64,000 bases of DNA, taken from positions 1-64,000 of the forward strand of contig CAIVPZ010000023.1 in the NCBI GenBank assembly GCA_903907955.1, read 5' to 3'. Within the stretch, counting starts at the first letter, position 1. Each line of letters starts with the position of its first letter. Source of the DNA: an uncultured Acetobacteraceae bacterium (GTDB taxonomy: Bacteria; Pseudomonadota; Alphaproteobacteria; Acetobacterales; Acetobacteraceae). Shown piece after piece: positions 1-9,432 of this stretch. A program made the position numbers and the translations under genes. The notes below the pieces were generated by a model. That model searched no databases and was not told where the DNA came from. It was given only the letters and a program-made list of their open reading frames with translations.

Positions 1-185
1 ATGTCAGCTTTGATCGTCGCGCTTGGCGCGACCAAGGTTCACGCGGCTTTCGCATGCGCGGAAGCAGTTGATGAGTCGCCGTTCGCCCACCCAAAGTTCC
101 GGCGTCGGGCTTCCCAGTCAAGAATGAGGGGATGGCTGAGGACTGTGCCAGCTTCCGACCGGCGCCCTCACCTGTCGGAAAGAGT

Positions 186-1289
186 ATGCGTTCTGAAATC
201 AGGTCGCTCACCGGCCTGCGCGGCATCGCCGCCTGTTGGGTGATGATCGGACATTACGGCCTGGACAGGTGGTCCAACTATGGTTTGATTCGAACTTTCG
301 GGTCGCACTCGTACATCGCGGTCGATTTGTTCATGGTCCTGAGCGGGTTCGTACTGGCCATGACATACGAAGGCCGTTTCGTCCCGCTGGCCTGGACACG
401 GGAATATGGTCGGTTTCTGCAACATCGCCTGACGCGCATATTTCCGCTTTATGCCCTCACGACAGCGGCCTGCCTGTTGTTCCTGTGGATCGACGAAGGA
501 CTCAACAACTGCGACCATTGCGCGCTGGCGGTCGCCGCCAATTCCCTGATGGTGCAAGGATGGTGGTGGCCGATCGACAGCTTCAACGGCCCCGCATGGT
601 CGATCAGCGTCGAATGGGCGCTGAACCTGCTGTTCCCTTTGTTCGTTCTTGTACTGCTACGGTCCCCCACCCGCCACGCGGCGTTGGCGGCGGGCGGCGC
701 AGCGCTCTGCCTGACGGGGCTTGGTTTACTGCAGGGTCAAATAAATCACGGGCAGGAGATGATCGGGGCGCTTAACTGGTATCTCCCGCCAAATTCCCTG
801 TTGCGTTGCGCGCCGGAGTTCATGCTCGGGTTGTATTGCTGGCGCCTGCGTGCGCACGCCGTCTGGACCCAATGGCTTGGACGCACGCCAGTGCTGCTCG
901 CGATACTCGGTGGCATTCTGGTCATCACGGTGGTCCCCTCACTCGACGTGGTGTTCGTGCTGCTGTGTTGCTGCCTCATGTTGGGATTTTCGTATGAGCG
1001 GTCATGGGTCGCGGATTGGTTCGGCGGGCCGGTACTTCACTGGCTTGGCATGATATCATTCTCAATATATTTGTGGCATATTACGCTCCTGCCGATTCGG
1101 GCTTTGTTCATATGGCTCTTGACGGGTTCCCGCGTCGGCGGGTTCTCCCCGGTTGCGACCGCCACGGAGGCGGCACTCTGCGTCACGGCGGCGCTCGGCG
1201 TATCGGCGGTGTCGTATTACCGTTTTGAAAAACCGACCCAGCGCTGGCTGAGGCAGCTATTCGAGCCGCGCCGGCTTGGCCGCGTATGA
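186..1289 (+). CDS. Acyltransferase 3 family membrane protein
   Basis: Integral membrane acyltransferase of the OafA/NolL type, predicted to move an acyl (often acetyl) group onto a surface or periplasmic glycan; the substrate cannot be told. The N-terminal LTGLRGIAA stretch followed by a His at about residue 23 is the family signature, about ten hydrophobic segments follow, and FSIYLWH lies near the C-terminus. At 367 aa it has normal family length. Start 186 is chosen because GGAAAGAG lies just upstream and it puts the signature at the N-terminus; an in-frame ATG at 132 would add 18 residues with a poorly spaced ribosome site. No glycan operon surrounds it. It converges with the UPF0178 gene, 8 bp apart. 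Confidence 0.85.
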   Translation: MRSEIRSLTGLRGIAACWVMIGHYGLDRWSNYGLIRTFGSHSYIAVDLFMVLSGFVLAMTYEGRFVPLAWTREYGRFLQHRLTRIFPLYALTTAACLLFLWIDEGLNNCDHCALAVAANSLMVQGWWWPIDSFNGPAWSISVEWALNLLFPLFVLVLLRSPTRHAALAAGGAALCLTGLGLLQGQINHGQEMIGALNWYLPPNSLLRCAPEFMLGLYCWRLRAHAVWTQWLGRTPVLLAILGGILVITVVPSLDVVFVLLCCCLMLGFSYERSWVADWFGGPVLHWLGMISFSIYLWHITLLPIRALFIWLLTGSRVGGFSPVATATEAALCVTAALGVSAVSYYRFEKPTQRWLRQLFEPRRLGRV

Positions 1290-1297
1290 GCCCCGTT

Positions 1298-1756
1298 CTA
1301 CGGCATCCGCAGCGCCGCCTGCACCGCCGTGTCGAGGGCGCTCAGAAAGCGGGACCGGTCCGTCCTGCTGAGTGCCGGCGGACCGCCGGTCGCCAGCCCC
1401 ATCTCCCGCATGTGCCGCGACACCTCGCGCCCGGCCAGTGCACCGCCGATATTATCCGGCGTCCACACCCGGCCGTTGGACGACAGCGCCCGGGCGCCAC
1501 GCGCCAGGCAGCGCGAGGCCAGTGGGATGTCGCCGGTGACGCACACATCGCGCGGGCCGATCCGCTCGGCAATCCAGTCGTCGGCGACATCCGCCCCCGC
1601 CTCCACCACCACCATGCGCACATTGGCCAGGCCGGGCGGGCGGATCGGGCGCGAGCCGTTCGACACCACATGCACCACCAGCCCCAGCCGGCCGGCCACG
1701 CGATAGACCTCCTCGCGCACCGGGCAGGCATCGCCGTCGATATAGATCTCGGTCAT
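1298..1756 (-). CDS. UPF0178 (YaiI/YqxD) family protein
   Basis: A 152-aa cytosolic protein of the YaiI/YqxD family, whose biochemical role is not established. It opens with MTEIYIDGDACPVREEV, the family's conserved Asp-Gly-Asp-Ala-Cys-Pro motif, which gives it a PIN/Toprim-like acidic centre. TGDIPLASRCLARGA and the SRTDRSRF segment are also typical. The ATG at 1756 places the motif at the N-terminus; the longer frame to 2137 runs back through the divergent PDZ gene and is not supported. Confidence 0.88.
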   Translation of the reverse strand: MTEIYIDGDACPVREEVYRVAGRLGLVVHVVSNGSRPIRPPGLANVRMVVVEAGADVADDWIAERIGPRDVCVTGDIPLASRCLARGARALSSNGRVWTPDNIGGALAGREVSRHMREMGLATGGPPALSRTDRSRFLSALDTAVQAALRMP

Positions 1757-1837
1757 GCGCGCGGTTAGCCCCCCGCCGCTGCGCGCGCAAGCGCCCGGGT
1801 TCCGCCCGGCGGTTGCGTTCCCTATACTGGGCGCGCC

Positions 1838-2839
1838 ATGCCCAACCCCCTGGACCCGCAGCCCCCCATGGACGAGCCTGACTGGGACATCCCGGCGAAC
1901 CTCCAGCCGGCCCCTGAAGATTACGGCTTCGACCTGGAACGGACGCTGCGCGGGGTGGTCGGGCTGCGCGCCAACATCCCTGCCGACGCCTTCACCGCAT
2001 CCACCCTGGGCACCGAGCGCCTGGGCAGCGGCGCGGTGATCCGCGAGGACGGGCTGGTGCTCACCATCGGCTACCTGATCACCGAAGCCGAGTCGGTCTG
2101 GTTGATCACCGCCGACGGCCGCGCCGTGCCCGGCCACCCGCTGGCCTTCGACCAGACCACCGGCTTCGGCCTGGTGCTGGCGCTGGGCCGGCTCGACCTG
2201 CCGGTGCTGGAACTGGGCAATTCAGACGCGGTGACCCTCGGCACCCCGGCCATCCTCGCCGCCGCCGGCGGACCGGCGCACGCGGTGGAGGCCAAGATCA
2301 TCGGCAGGCAGGAATTCGCCGGCTACTGGGAATACCTGCTGGACGAGGCGTTCTTCACCGCCCCGGCCCACCCGTTCTGGAGCGGCACGGCGCTGATCGG
2401 CAGCGACGGCAAGCTGCTCGGCACGGGGTCGCTGATCCTCCAGCAGGGCGACGGCAAGCGGCGGATGGACATGAACATGGTCGTGCCGATCGGTCTGCTG
2501 CGCCCGATCCTGGACGATCTGCTCACCACCGGCCGCAGCAAGGCCCTGCCCCGTCCCTGGCTCGGTCTGTACGCGATGGAAAGCGATTCCGGCCTGGTGA
2601 TCGGCGGCACCGCCGCCAGAGGCCCGGCCGAGCGCGCCGGCCTGCGCCAGGGCGACCGCATCCTGTCGGTGGCCGACGAGGAGGTGAGCGATCTGGCCAG
2701 CCTGTGGCGCAAGGTCTGGTCGGCCGGCACTGCCGGCGCGCCGGTGGTGCTGCGCGTGGGGCGCGACGGCGGCACGCAGACGGTGCGGGTGACCTCCGCC
2801 GATCGGGTTTCGTTTCTGCGGGCACCGCGGTTGCATTGA
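1838..2839 (+). CDS. Trypsin-like S1C/PDZ protein, catalytic residues lost
   Basis: A 333-aa protein with an HtrA/DegP-like fold: a trypsin-like domain at about residues 35-230 and one PDZ domain at about 238-322. GSGAVIREDGLVLT (63-76) matches the HtrA segment before the catalytic His, but that position holds Tyr79. The Asp position (TTGFGLVLAL) appears to be Phe110 or Gly109. The Ser (FWSGTALI, Ser182) remains but lacks the usual GNSGGP context. No signal peptide or transmembrane anchor is seen, unlike most HtrA proteins. It is therefore likely a pseudoprotease, perhaps a peptide-binding or scaffold protein; this is inferred from motif alignment by eye. Confidence 0.82.
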   Translation: MPNPLDPQPPMDEPDWDIPANLQPAPEDYGFDLERTLRGVVGLRANIPADAFTASTLGTERLGSGAVIREDGLVLTIGYLITEAESVWLITADGRAVPGHPLAFDQTTGFGLVLALGRLDLPVLELGNSDAVTLGTPAILAAAGGPAHAVEAKIIGRQEFAGYWEYLLDEAFFTAPAHPFWSGTALIGSDGKLLGTGSLILQQGDGKRRMDMNMVVPIGLLRPILDDLLTTGRSKALPRPWLGLYAMESDSGLVIGGTAARGPAERAGLRQGDRILSVADEEVSDLASLWRKVWSAGTAGAPVVLRVGRDGGTQTVRVTSADRVSFLRAPRLH

Positions 2840-2873
2840 GACCAGCCGGCCAAAAGGTCCACCGCCGCTCCCG

Positions 2874-4364
2874 TCAATCGAACCCCAGAAACCCCGGCAC
2901 TCCGCTGATCGGCGGCGCCGCATTCAGCCTTGCCAGGTCCGGCACCGGACGGGCCGTGCGCGCGTCGCCGGCCAACAGCGCTTCCAATGCGGCGGCAACG
3001 CCAAGGACAAAGGCATCGCCGCCGCGCGGGCCGACGATCTGCAGGCCGAATGGCATGCCATGCCGGTCCGTCCCCACCGGCAGGCTCACCGCCGGATGAC
3101 CCACCAGCGTCACCGCATAGGCCAGCGCCAGCCAGTGGAAATAGCTGTGCATCGGCACGCCGTCGATCGCGGTCGGGTACAGCTCGCTCCAGGGGCGCGG
3201 GCTGATGCTGATCGCGGGGGTGAGGATGACGTCCACATCGGCGAAAAAATCCTGCCAGCGGCGGTAGATGGCGGTCTGCGCCACCTCGGCGCGGGCGACG
3301 TCCTCGGCCGAAAGAAGCAGCGCCTCCGCCACATTGGCGCGCACGTTCGGGCCGACATCGGCTGGCCGGGTGCGCACCCGCTCCAGATGGCTGGCGAGGA
3401 ACTGCACGCCGCGCAGCACCGCGAACGTCGCGTCGGCGCCGCTGCAGTCCGGCGTGGCATCGGTCGCACGGGCAAAGACATCCCGAAACAGCCTGGTCTT
3501 TTCGGCGAACACCTCCCGGATGTGGCGCTCGACGGGCGCAAAACCGAAATCCGGGGTGATGGCGACGCGCAACCCGGCCAGGTCGATGCGCGGCGGCGGA
3601 AAATTCGCCTCCGCCCGGCGCACCCGGCGGCCGAAGATGGTGGTGGCGAGCGGGTCGGCCGGGTCGTCGCCGGCCATGACCGACAGCAGCAGGCACGCGT
3701 CGGCCACGGTGCGCGCCATCGGGCCGAGCACCGGCAGCGGCGTCCAGCCGACCGCCCGCGCCTCGTTCGCCACCAGGCCGGGGCTGGGGCGGTAGCCGAC
3801 GATGCCGCAATACGCGGCAGGGTTGCGCAAGGACCCGCCCATGTCCGAGCCGGTGGCCAGCGGCACCATGCCGGTGGCCAGCGCCACCGCCGAGCCGCCG
3901 GAGGAGCCGGCCGCCGAGCGCGTGGGGTCGAACGGATTGCCGGTGACGCCATAGACGGCGTTGCGGGTGTTGGCGCCGGCGCCGAATTCCGGCGTGTTGG
4001 TCTTGCCCAGCACGATGCCGCCGGCGCGCCTGATACTGGCCACCATGCGTTGGTCATGCGCCGGCACATGGTCGCGGTAGATCGGGCTGCCGAAGGTGGT
4101 GCGCAGGCCCGCCACCTCCTCCAGGTCCTTCACGCCGAACGGCAGCCCGTGCAGCGGCGGCAGATCGTCGCCACGGGTGACCGCGTGCTCGGCCGCGCGC
4201 GCGGCTTCGCGGGCACGCGCGAAATCGCGCGCCACCATGGCGTTGACGGCGGGGTCCACCGCCTCGATGCGGGCGATGCAGCTTTCCACCAGCTCGACCG
4301 GCGAGAGCTGCCTGCGGCCGATCAGGGCGCGCGCGTCGCTGGCGGTGAGGTCACAGGGGTCCAT
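2874..4364 (-). CDS. Amidase (amidase-signature family)
   Basis: A 496-aa amidase-signature hydrolase that cleaves an amide bond; the substrate is unknown. The Ser-cisSer-Lys triad is visible: Lys79 in GVKDLEEV, the cis-Ser in AAGSSGGSAVAL (about Ser154) and the nucleophile Ser178 in GSDMGGSLRNP. Length is normal for the family. GatA is less likely because no gatB or gatC is adjacent and C-terminal residues such as YFHWLALAYAVTLVGHPAVSLP fit the general amidase branch. The downstream neighbour on the 5' side is the gamma-glutamyltransferase pseudogene (25 bp gap), so the two may once have formed an amide/peptide catabolic operon. Confidence 0.88.
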   Translation of the reverse strand: MDPCDLTASDARALIGRRQLSPVELVESCIARIEAVDPAVNAMVARDFARAREAARAAEHAVTRGDDLPPLHGLPFGVKDLEEVAGLRTTFGSPIYRDHVPAHDQRMVASIRRAGGIVLGKTNTPEFGAGANTRNAVYGVTGNPFDPTRSAAGSSGGSAVALATGMVPLATGSDMGGSLRNPAAYCGIVGYRPSPGLVANEARAVGWTPLPVLGPMARTVADACLLLSVMAGDDPADPLATTIFGRRVRRAEANFPPPRIDLAGLRVAITPDFGFAPVERHIREVFAEKTRLFRDVFARATDATPDCSGADATFAVLRGVQFLASHLERVRTRPADVGPNVRANVAEALLLSAEDVARAEVAQTAIYRRWQDFFADVDVILTPAISISPRPWSELYPTAIDGVPMHSYFHWLALAYAVTLVGHPAVSLPVGTDRHGMPFGLQIVGPRGGDAFVLGVAAALEALLAGDARTARPVPDLARLNAAPPISGVPGFLGFD

Positions 4365-4389
4365 GCGTCCGTCCTGTCATGTGCCGGCG

Positions 4390-5051
4390 TCAATAGCCGA
4401 GCGCACAGCCATCCTTGCGGGCGTCGGAGGCGCCGACCAGGCAGCCGCGGGCGCGGGTCGATCCAGATCGCCTGCCCACCGCCCAGCGGACGCTCCGCCG
4501 CCTCGATGACATGGCCGAGCCGCGCCAGGCCCTGGCGCAACGCCGGCGGCACGCCACCCTCCACCTGCACTTTCCCATTGGTCGAAAACAGCCGGCATAG
4601 GTCGAGCGATTCCTGCAGGTCGAGCCCGTAGTCGAAATGGTTGGTCAGGAAGCTGGTCTGTCCCATCGGCTGGTAGTGACTGCCCATGACGCCATACGGC
4701 ATCACCGCCGCGCCGTCCTTCGTCAGCATGCCGGGGATGATGGTGTGCATCGGCCGCTTGCCCGGGGCGATGCAGTTCGGGTGGTCGCGCTCCAGGCGAA
4801 AGCCGAGGCCGCGGTTATGCAGCATCACCCCCGAGCGCCCGGCCAGGATGCCCGAGCCGAAATTCTCGAACAGCGAGTTGATGAAGCTGCACGCATTGCC
4901 GTCGCGATCGACAGCCGACAGATAAACCGTGTCCGGATGACGCGGCAGTTCACGCGCGCGCGGAGCCGTTCAGCGCCACCACCCGGCGCTGATCCGCCAT
5001 GCCCTGCGCCGCAAGCACCGGACTGCGCCCCGGAAGATGCAGGTCACGCAT
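4390..5051 (-). pseudogene. Gamma-glutamyltransferase remnant, deleted and frameshifted
   Basis: Three pieces of a gamma-glutamyltransferase are recognisable. First, the authentic N-terminus MRDLHLPGRSPVLAAQGMA (from 5051). Second, a short large-subunit piece VVALNGSARA that ends at a TGA inside a GCGCGCGCG run. Third, in another frame, nearly the whole small subunit, from PDTVYLSAVDRDGNACSF (which holds the expected catalytic Thr) through GGGQAIWID. Around 4455-4467 a one-base shift moves the C-terminal LVGASDARKDGCALGY into a further frame that stops at 4390. Only about 660 bp remain of the roughly 1.6 kb usual; most of the large subunit is gone. It starts 2 bp after the stop of the RND permease. 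Confidence 0.85.
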
Positions 5052-5053
5052 AC

Positions 5054-8000
5054 CTAATGAATGGGGTCAAGGGGGCCACCGCCCCCTTGCGGGTCCAGGG
5101 CAGCGCCCTGGCCTTGCTTCTTCGTCCGCTCATCCAGCCGCTGCAAAACAACAAAGAACGACGGCACGAACAGCACCGCCAGACAGGTCGATGCGATCAT
5201 GCCGCTGAACACGCTGATGCCGAGCGATTTGCGGGCATTCGCCCCGGCGCCGGTCGCCAGCACCAGCGGCAGAACGCCGAGGATGAAGGCAAACGACGTC
5301 ATCAGGATCGGCCGGAATCGCATCCGCGCCGCTGCCACCGCCGCTTCCAGGATCGACTCCCCGTCGATCATCCGCCGTTCGCGCGCCACTTCGACGATCA
5401 GGATGCCGTTCTTGGCCGACAGCGCGATCAGCAGCATCAGGCCGATCTGCACGTAAAGATTCTGCGCCGCCCCCAGCGCGGTCAGCGCCGCCACCGGACC
5501 GACCAGCGCCAGCGGCACCGCCGACAGCACGGCCAGCGGCAGAATCCAGCTCTCGTACTGGCCGGCGAGGCACAGATAGACCAGCAGGATCGACAGGCAG
5601 AAGACGTAGTAGAGCTGATTGCCGGTGATCTTCTCCTGATAGGACATCGCCGACCATTCGAAGCTGACATCGGCCGGCAGTATCCGTTTGGCGATTTCCT
5701 CCATGGCGACGATCGCCTCGCCCGAGCTGTGGCCGCGCGCGGGCACGCCGACGATCGTGGCGGAGGGATACAGGTTGTACAGCGTGATCAGCGCCGGAGC
5801 GACCGAAGGGGCGATTGTCGCCACCGCGCCGATCGGCACCATCTGCCCGTCCGCGCTGCGGACGTTCAGCGCCAGCAGATCATCCGGCTGCCGGCGAAAC
5901 TGCGACTCGGCCTGCACATAGACCTGCAGCGTCAGGCCGAACTTGTTGAACTCATTGACATAGGTCGAGCCGACATACTGGGTGAGCGCGGCCAGCACAT
6001 CGCCCACCGACACCCGCAGGGTTTCGGCGCGGGCACGATCGACCGTCAGCGCGATATGTGGCGCATCCGTCCTGATGGTGGTCAGCACCCGCTGCAGGCG
6101 CGGGTCGCGGGTGGATTCATCGACGATCTGATCAGCCAGATTGCGCAGCTTCACGTAGTCGAAACTGCCGCCAAGCATTTCCACCTGCATCTGGAAGCCG
6201 CCGGCATTGCCGATGCCCTGGATCGGCGGCGGTGGCAGCACGTAGGCCCGGCCGTCCGGCAGCGCCGTCAACCCCTTCTGCAGGGCTTCGAAGATCGACA
6301 GCAGGTCCTGCCCCTTGACCTTCCCGCGCTCGGCGAACGGCTTGAGAATGATCCAGCAGGCACCCGCGTTGGCAAGTGCGCTGGTGTTGTCGAGCAGCGA
6401 CAGGCCGGAGATCGCGATCACCTGTTCGACGCCGGGAGTGGCGCGCGCGATATTCGCCACCTGCTCCAGCGACGCCGTCGTGCGCCCCAGTGAAGCGCCG
6501 TCAGGCAACTGCACCGCGACCATCAAATATCCCTGGTCATCGATCGGGATGAAGGCGGTGGGCAGGCGGCCCAGCCCCCAGATGGCCCCGCCGCCGATCG
6601 TCAGCGCGATCAGCACCATCAGGAAACTGCGCCGCACCATCTGGCCGATGAACGCCGAATAGCCGCTTTCCATCCGGTCGTAGACGAAATTGAAGCCGCG
6701 ATAAAAGACGTTGCGCTGCGCCGGCGGCACCGGTGTGCGCAGCCAGGAGGCGCACTGCGTCGGCTTGAGCGTGGCCGCGTTCACCGCGCTGATCAACGCG
6801 GTCACCGCGATCACCAGCGCGAACTGGGCAAACATGTTGCCGGTCAGGCCCGGCACGAACGCCGCCGGCAGGAACACCGCCATCAGCACCAGGGTGATAC
6901 CGATGATCGGTCCGAACAACTCGCCCATCGCCTTGATGGCGGCATCGTGCCCGGACATGCCGCGCTCGATGTGTTTGGTCACGCCCTCGACGATAACGAT
7001 GGCGTCGTCCACCACGATGCCGATCGCCAGCACGATGCCGAACAGGGTGGACAGGTTGACGGTGAAGCCCAGCGCCGCCATGCCGATGAAGGCGCCGATG
7101 ATGGTGACCGGCACGGTGGTGGCCGGCACCATCGTGGCGCGGAAGTTCTGCAGGAACACCAGGATGACGATCAGCACCAGGATGCCGGCCTGGTACAGCG
7201 TGCTGTAGACCTCGTTTATGGAATCATTGACGAAGGTGGTCGTGTCATACGGGATGGCATAGTGCAGCCCGGCCGGAAAGCGGCGGGACAGCTCCGCCAT
7301 CGTCGCCTTGATCTCGGCGCCGACCTGCAACGAATTGGCCTCGGGTGTCTGATAGATGCCAATGCCGGCGGCCGGCCTGCCGTTCAGCTTGAATTCCTGC
7401 GCGTAGGTTTGCGCACCCAGCTCGATGCGCCCGATATCCCTGATGCGAATCAGCCGGCCGCCCTGGGAGGTCTGATCCTTGACGATGATGTCGCTGAACT
7501 GGTCCGGGTCGTTCAGGCGCGACTGGACATCAACCGTGTACTGAAAATCCTGGCTGCTCGGCGCCGGTGGCATGCCGATCTGCCCGGCGGCGACATTCTG
7601 GCTCTGCTGGCGGACCGCGTCGATCACGTCCTTCGGCACCAGGCCGAACGAGTACATCTTCTGTGGGTCCATCCAGATCCGCATGGAATACTGGCCGGCG
7701 CCAAACACCGTCACGCTGCCGACACCCGGCAGGCGCGCCAGCACGTTGGTCAGGTTGATCGTCGCATAGTTGCTCATGAACAGGCTGTCGTATTTCCCGT
7801 CCGGCGAATCCAATGTGACGATCTGCAGCAGGGCGGTGTTCTTCTTCTGCACGCTGACGCCCTGCGCCTGCACCGCCCCCGGCAGCGAGGCCATCGCGAT
7901 CTGCACCCGGTTCTGCACCAGCACCTGGTCGATATCCGGGTCGGTGCCGATCGCAAACGTCACCGTCAGGGTGTAGGTTCCGGCAGTGGTGCTGGTGGAC

Positions 8001-8239
8001 GACATGTACAGCATGCGATCGACGCCATTGACCTGCGTTTCGATCGGCAGGGCGATGGTGTCGATGATGGTCTGCGCGCTGGCGCCGGGATAGTTCGCGG
8101 TCACCGACACGGTCGGCGGCACGACATTGGGATATTCCGACACCGGCAGGCGGAATATGCAGACCACCCCGAGCAGAACCAGCACGATCGCCAGGACGTT
8201 GGCGAGGACCGGGCGCTCGATGAAAAACTTTGAAATCAT
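5054..8239 (-). CDS. RND efflux permease (HAE1, AcrB/MexB type)
   Basis: Inner-membrane proton/drug antiporter of a tripartite pump, 1061 aa. It begins [18 protein letters not shown], the usual AcrB-type start, so 8239 is preferred over the longer frame to 8332. The paired Asp of TM4 is in [12 protein letters not shown] and the TM10 Lys in [11 protein letters not shown], which form the proton relay; two large periplasmic loops are present. It is third in the operon after the outer-membrane factor and adaptor, with a 10-bp gap. The last 19 codons (GQGAALDPQ then [10 protein letters not shown]) are encoded by a dispersed repeat at 5057-5113, so the native C-terminus has probably been replaced. 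Confidence 0.93.
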   Translation of the reverse strand: MISKFFIERPVLANVLAIVLVLLGVVCIFRLPVSEYPNVVPPTVSVTANYPGASAQTIIDTIALPIETQVNGVDRMLYMSSTSTTAGTYTLTVTFAIGTDPDIDQVLVQNRVQIAMASLPGAVQAQGVSVQKKNTALLQIVTLDSPDGKYDSLFMSNYATINLTNVLARLPGVGSVTVFGAGQYSMRIWMDPQKMYSFGLVPKDVIDAVRQQSQNVAAGQIGMPPAPSSQDFQYTVDVQSRLNDPDQFSDIIVKDQTSQGGRLIRIRDIGRIELGAQTYAQEFKLNGRPAAGIGIYQTPEANSLQVGAEIKATMAELSRRFPAGLHYAIPYDTTTFVNDSINEVYSTLYQAGILVLIVILVFLQNFRATMVPATTVPVTIIGAFIGMAALGFTVNLSTLFGIVLAIGIVVDDAIVIVEGVTKHIERGMSGHDAAIKAMGELFGPIIGITLVLMAVFLPAAFVPGLTGNMFAQFALVIAVTALISAVNAATLKPTQCASWLRTPVPPAQRNVFYRGFNFVYDRMESGYSAFIGQMVRRSFLMVLIALTIGGGAIWGLGRLPTAFIPIDDQGYLMVAVQLPDGASLGRTTASLEQVANIARATPGVEQVIAISGLSLLDNTSALANAGACWIILKPFAERGKVKGQDLLSIFEALQKGLTALPDGRAYVLPPPPIQGIGNAGGFQMQVEMLGGSFDYVKLRNLADQIVDESTRDPRLQRVLTTIRTDAPHIALTVDRARAETLRVSVGDVLAALTQYVGSTYVNEFNKFGLTLQVYVQAESQFRRQPDDLLALNVRSADGQMVPIGAVATIAPSVAPALITLYNLYPSATIVGVPARGHSSGEAIVAMEEIAKRILPADVSFEWSAMSYQEKITGNQLYYVFCLSILLVYLCLAGQYESWILPLAVLSAVPLALVGPVAALTALGAAQNLYVQIGLMLLIALSAKNGILIVEVARERRMIDGESILEAAVAAARMRFRPILMTSFAFILGVLPLVLATGAGANARKSLGISVFSGMIASTCLAVLFVPSFFVVLQRLDERTKKQGQGAALDPQGGGGPLDPIH
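5057..5113 (-). repeat. Dispersed two-hairpin repeat, copy 1
   Basis: Read on the minus strand, the copy has a CCAGGGC/GCCCTGG stem with a 3-base loop, then GGACCCGC, then an AAGGGGGC/GCCCCCTT stem, then GACCCC and ATTCATT. It lies inside the 3' end of the RND permease gene, which it extends to a TAG, and abuts the start codon of the gamma-glutamyltransferase remnant. Similar copies occur at 17027, 17094, 24286, 28127, 34440 and 39847. Confidence 0.85.
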
Positions 8240-8249
8240 GGGCGGGGCC

Positions 8250-9425
8250 CTATCCGCCAATGGTGGTCGGCTGCGGAACCACCCTGGTGCCGGGCGAGGC
8301 ACGCCAAAGCTCGCCCACCACGACGCGGTCATCCGGCTTCAGGCCGGCGGTGATCACCCGCAATCCGCCCACCAGATCGCCCAGTTGCACATAACGCTGC
8401 TCGACGACGTTGTCGGGGTTCACCACCAGCAGGTAGCGCCCGCCCTGATCGGCCTGCAGGGCGCGATCCGGCACCAGCAAGGCGTTCTGAATGCTCTTGC
8501 CCATGGGCAGATGAATCCGCACGAACATGCCGGGCAGCAACGTCCGGTCGGGATTGCGCAGGATGCCGCGCACATACAGCGTCCCGGTCGCCTGGTCGAT
8601 CGCCGGCGCGACATACTCGATCGTGCCGTGCAGCGGGTACCCCGTCTGATCCCCCACCGCGACATCCACCGGAACCTTATGCAGATCACTCAATGTCAGC
8701 CGCCGCTGATCCAGGTTGGCCCGGATCTGCAACGCCTGCTGCGTGCTGATATTGGCAACCACATAGATCGGATCGAGCTGGACGATGTCGGCCAGGATGG
8801 CATCCTGGCTGCCGCTGCCGACGACATTGCCGGGATCGATCAGGTGCTTGCCCATCTGGCCGTCGAACGGCGCCCTGACTTCGGTATAGCTGAGGTTAAG
8901 CTGCGCGATCGCCACCTGCGCCTGCGCCGCCAGGATATTGGCCTCCGCGCTCGCCCGCTCGAAATTCCAGTGATCGACATCAACCTGGGTCGCCGCGTCC
9001 CGCTTGAGCAGCGCGGTGTAGCGAGCCGTTTCGGTCTTGGCGAACAGCAGCGCCGCCTGCTGAAGCTGAAGCTGTGCCTGCGCCTGTTGCAACTGCGCCT
9101 TGTACTGGTCCTGCTGGATGGTGAACAGCAGATCGCCCTTGCGGACCAGCGCCCCGTCGGCGAAATGAATCTGTTCCAGAAAGCCGACCACGCGCGCGAC
9201 CAGCTTCACCTGCGCAACCGCGGCGGCATTGCCGGGAACCTCGATGTAGTCGCTGACGTTCTGCACCTTCGGCTGGACCACCGGGATCGTTGGCGGTGGC
9301 TGCCCGGGAAACTGCGCCTGCACGGGGCCGCTTGCCACCGCAACCATGACCGCGATGGCGATGGCCAGAAACGCTGCCGCCCGCCCGGCTGAAAGCGACG
9401 AACGCATAACGGAATTGCTCATCAT
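8250..9425 (-). CDS. RND periplasmic adaptor (MexA/AcrA type)
   Basis: Periplasmic membrane-fusion protein linking permease and outer-membrane channel, 391 aa. A signal peptide spans about residues 1-37 (hydrophobic core [16 protein letters not shown], cleavage near VQA/Q); no lipobox Cys is seen. A biotinyl-lipoyl half-motif ([23 protein letters not shown]), a long Gln/Ala-rich coiled-coil hairpin (about 110-185) and the returning [15 protein letters not shown] half-motif follow in the standard order. Start 9425 is preceded by GAGGATGCC; the ORF open to 9668 overlaps the upstream gene. It lies 7 bp after the outer-membrane factor gene and 10 bp before the permease gene. Confidence 0.9.
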   Translation of the reverse strand: MMSNSVMRSSLSAGRAAAFLAIAIAVMVAVASGPVQAQFPGQPPPTIPVVQPKVQNVSDYIEVPGNAAAVAQVKLVARVVGFLEQIHFADGALVRKGDLLFTIQQDQYKAQLQQAQAQLQLQQAALLFAKTETARYTALLKRDAATQVDVDHWNFERASAEANILAAQAQVAIAQLNLSYTEVRAPFDGQMGKHLIDPGNVVGSGSQDAILADIVQLDPIYVVANISTQQALQIRANLDQRRLTLSDLHKVPVDVAVGDQTGYPLHGTIEYVAPAIDQATGTLYVRGILRNPDRTLLPGMFVRIHLPMGKSIQNALLVPDRALQADQGGRYLLVVNPDNVVEQRYVQLGDLVGGLRVITAGLKPDDRVVVGELWRASPGTRVVPQPTTIGG

Positions 9426-9432
9426 GGCATCC

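Noticed and set aside
1..185. 80-codon open frame at the left edge
   Set aside because: No recognisable motif, overlaps the acyltransferase start in another frame, and has no supporting context.
2323..3810. Minus-strand frame overlapping the amidase and PDZ genes
   Set aside because: Shadow of the amidase (frame -2) and PDZ gene; Arg/Gly-rich without domains.
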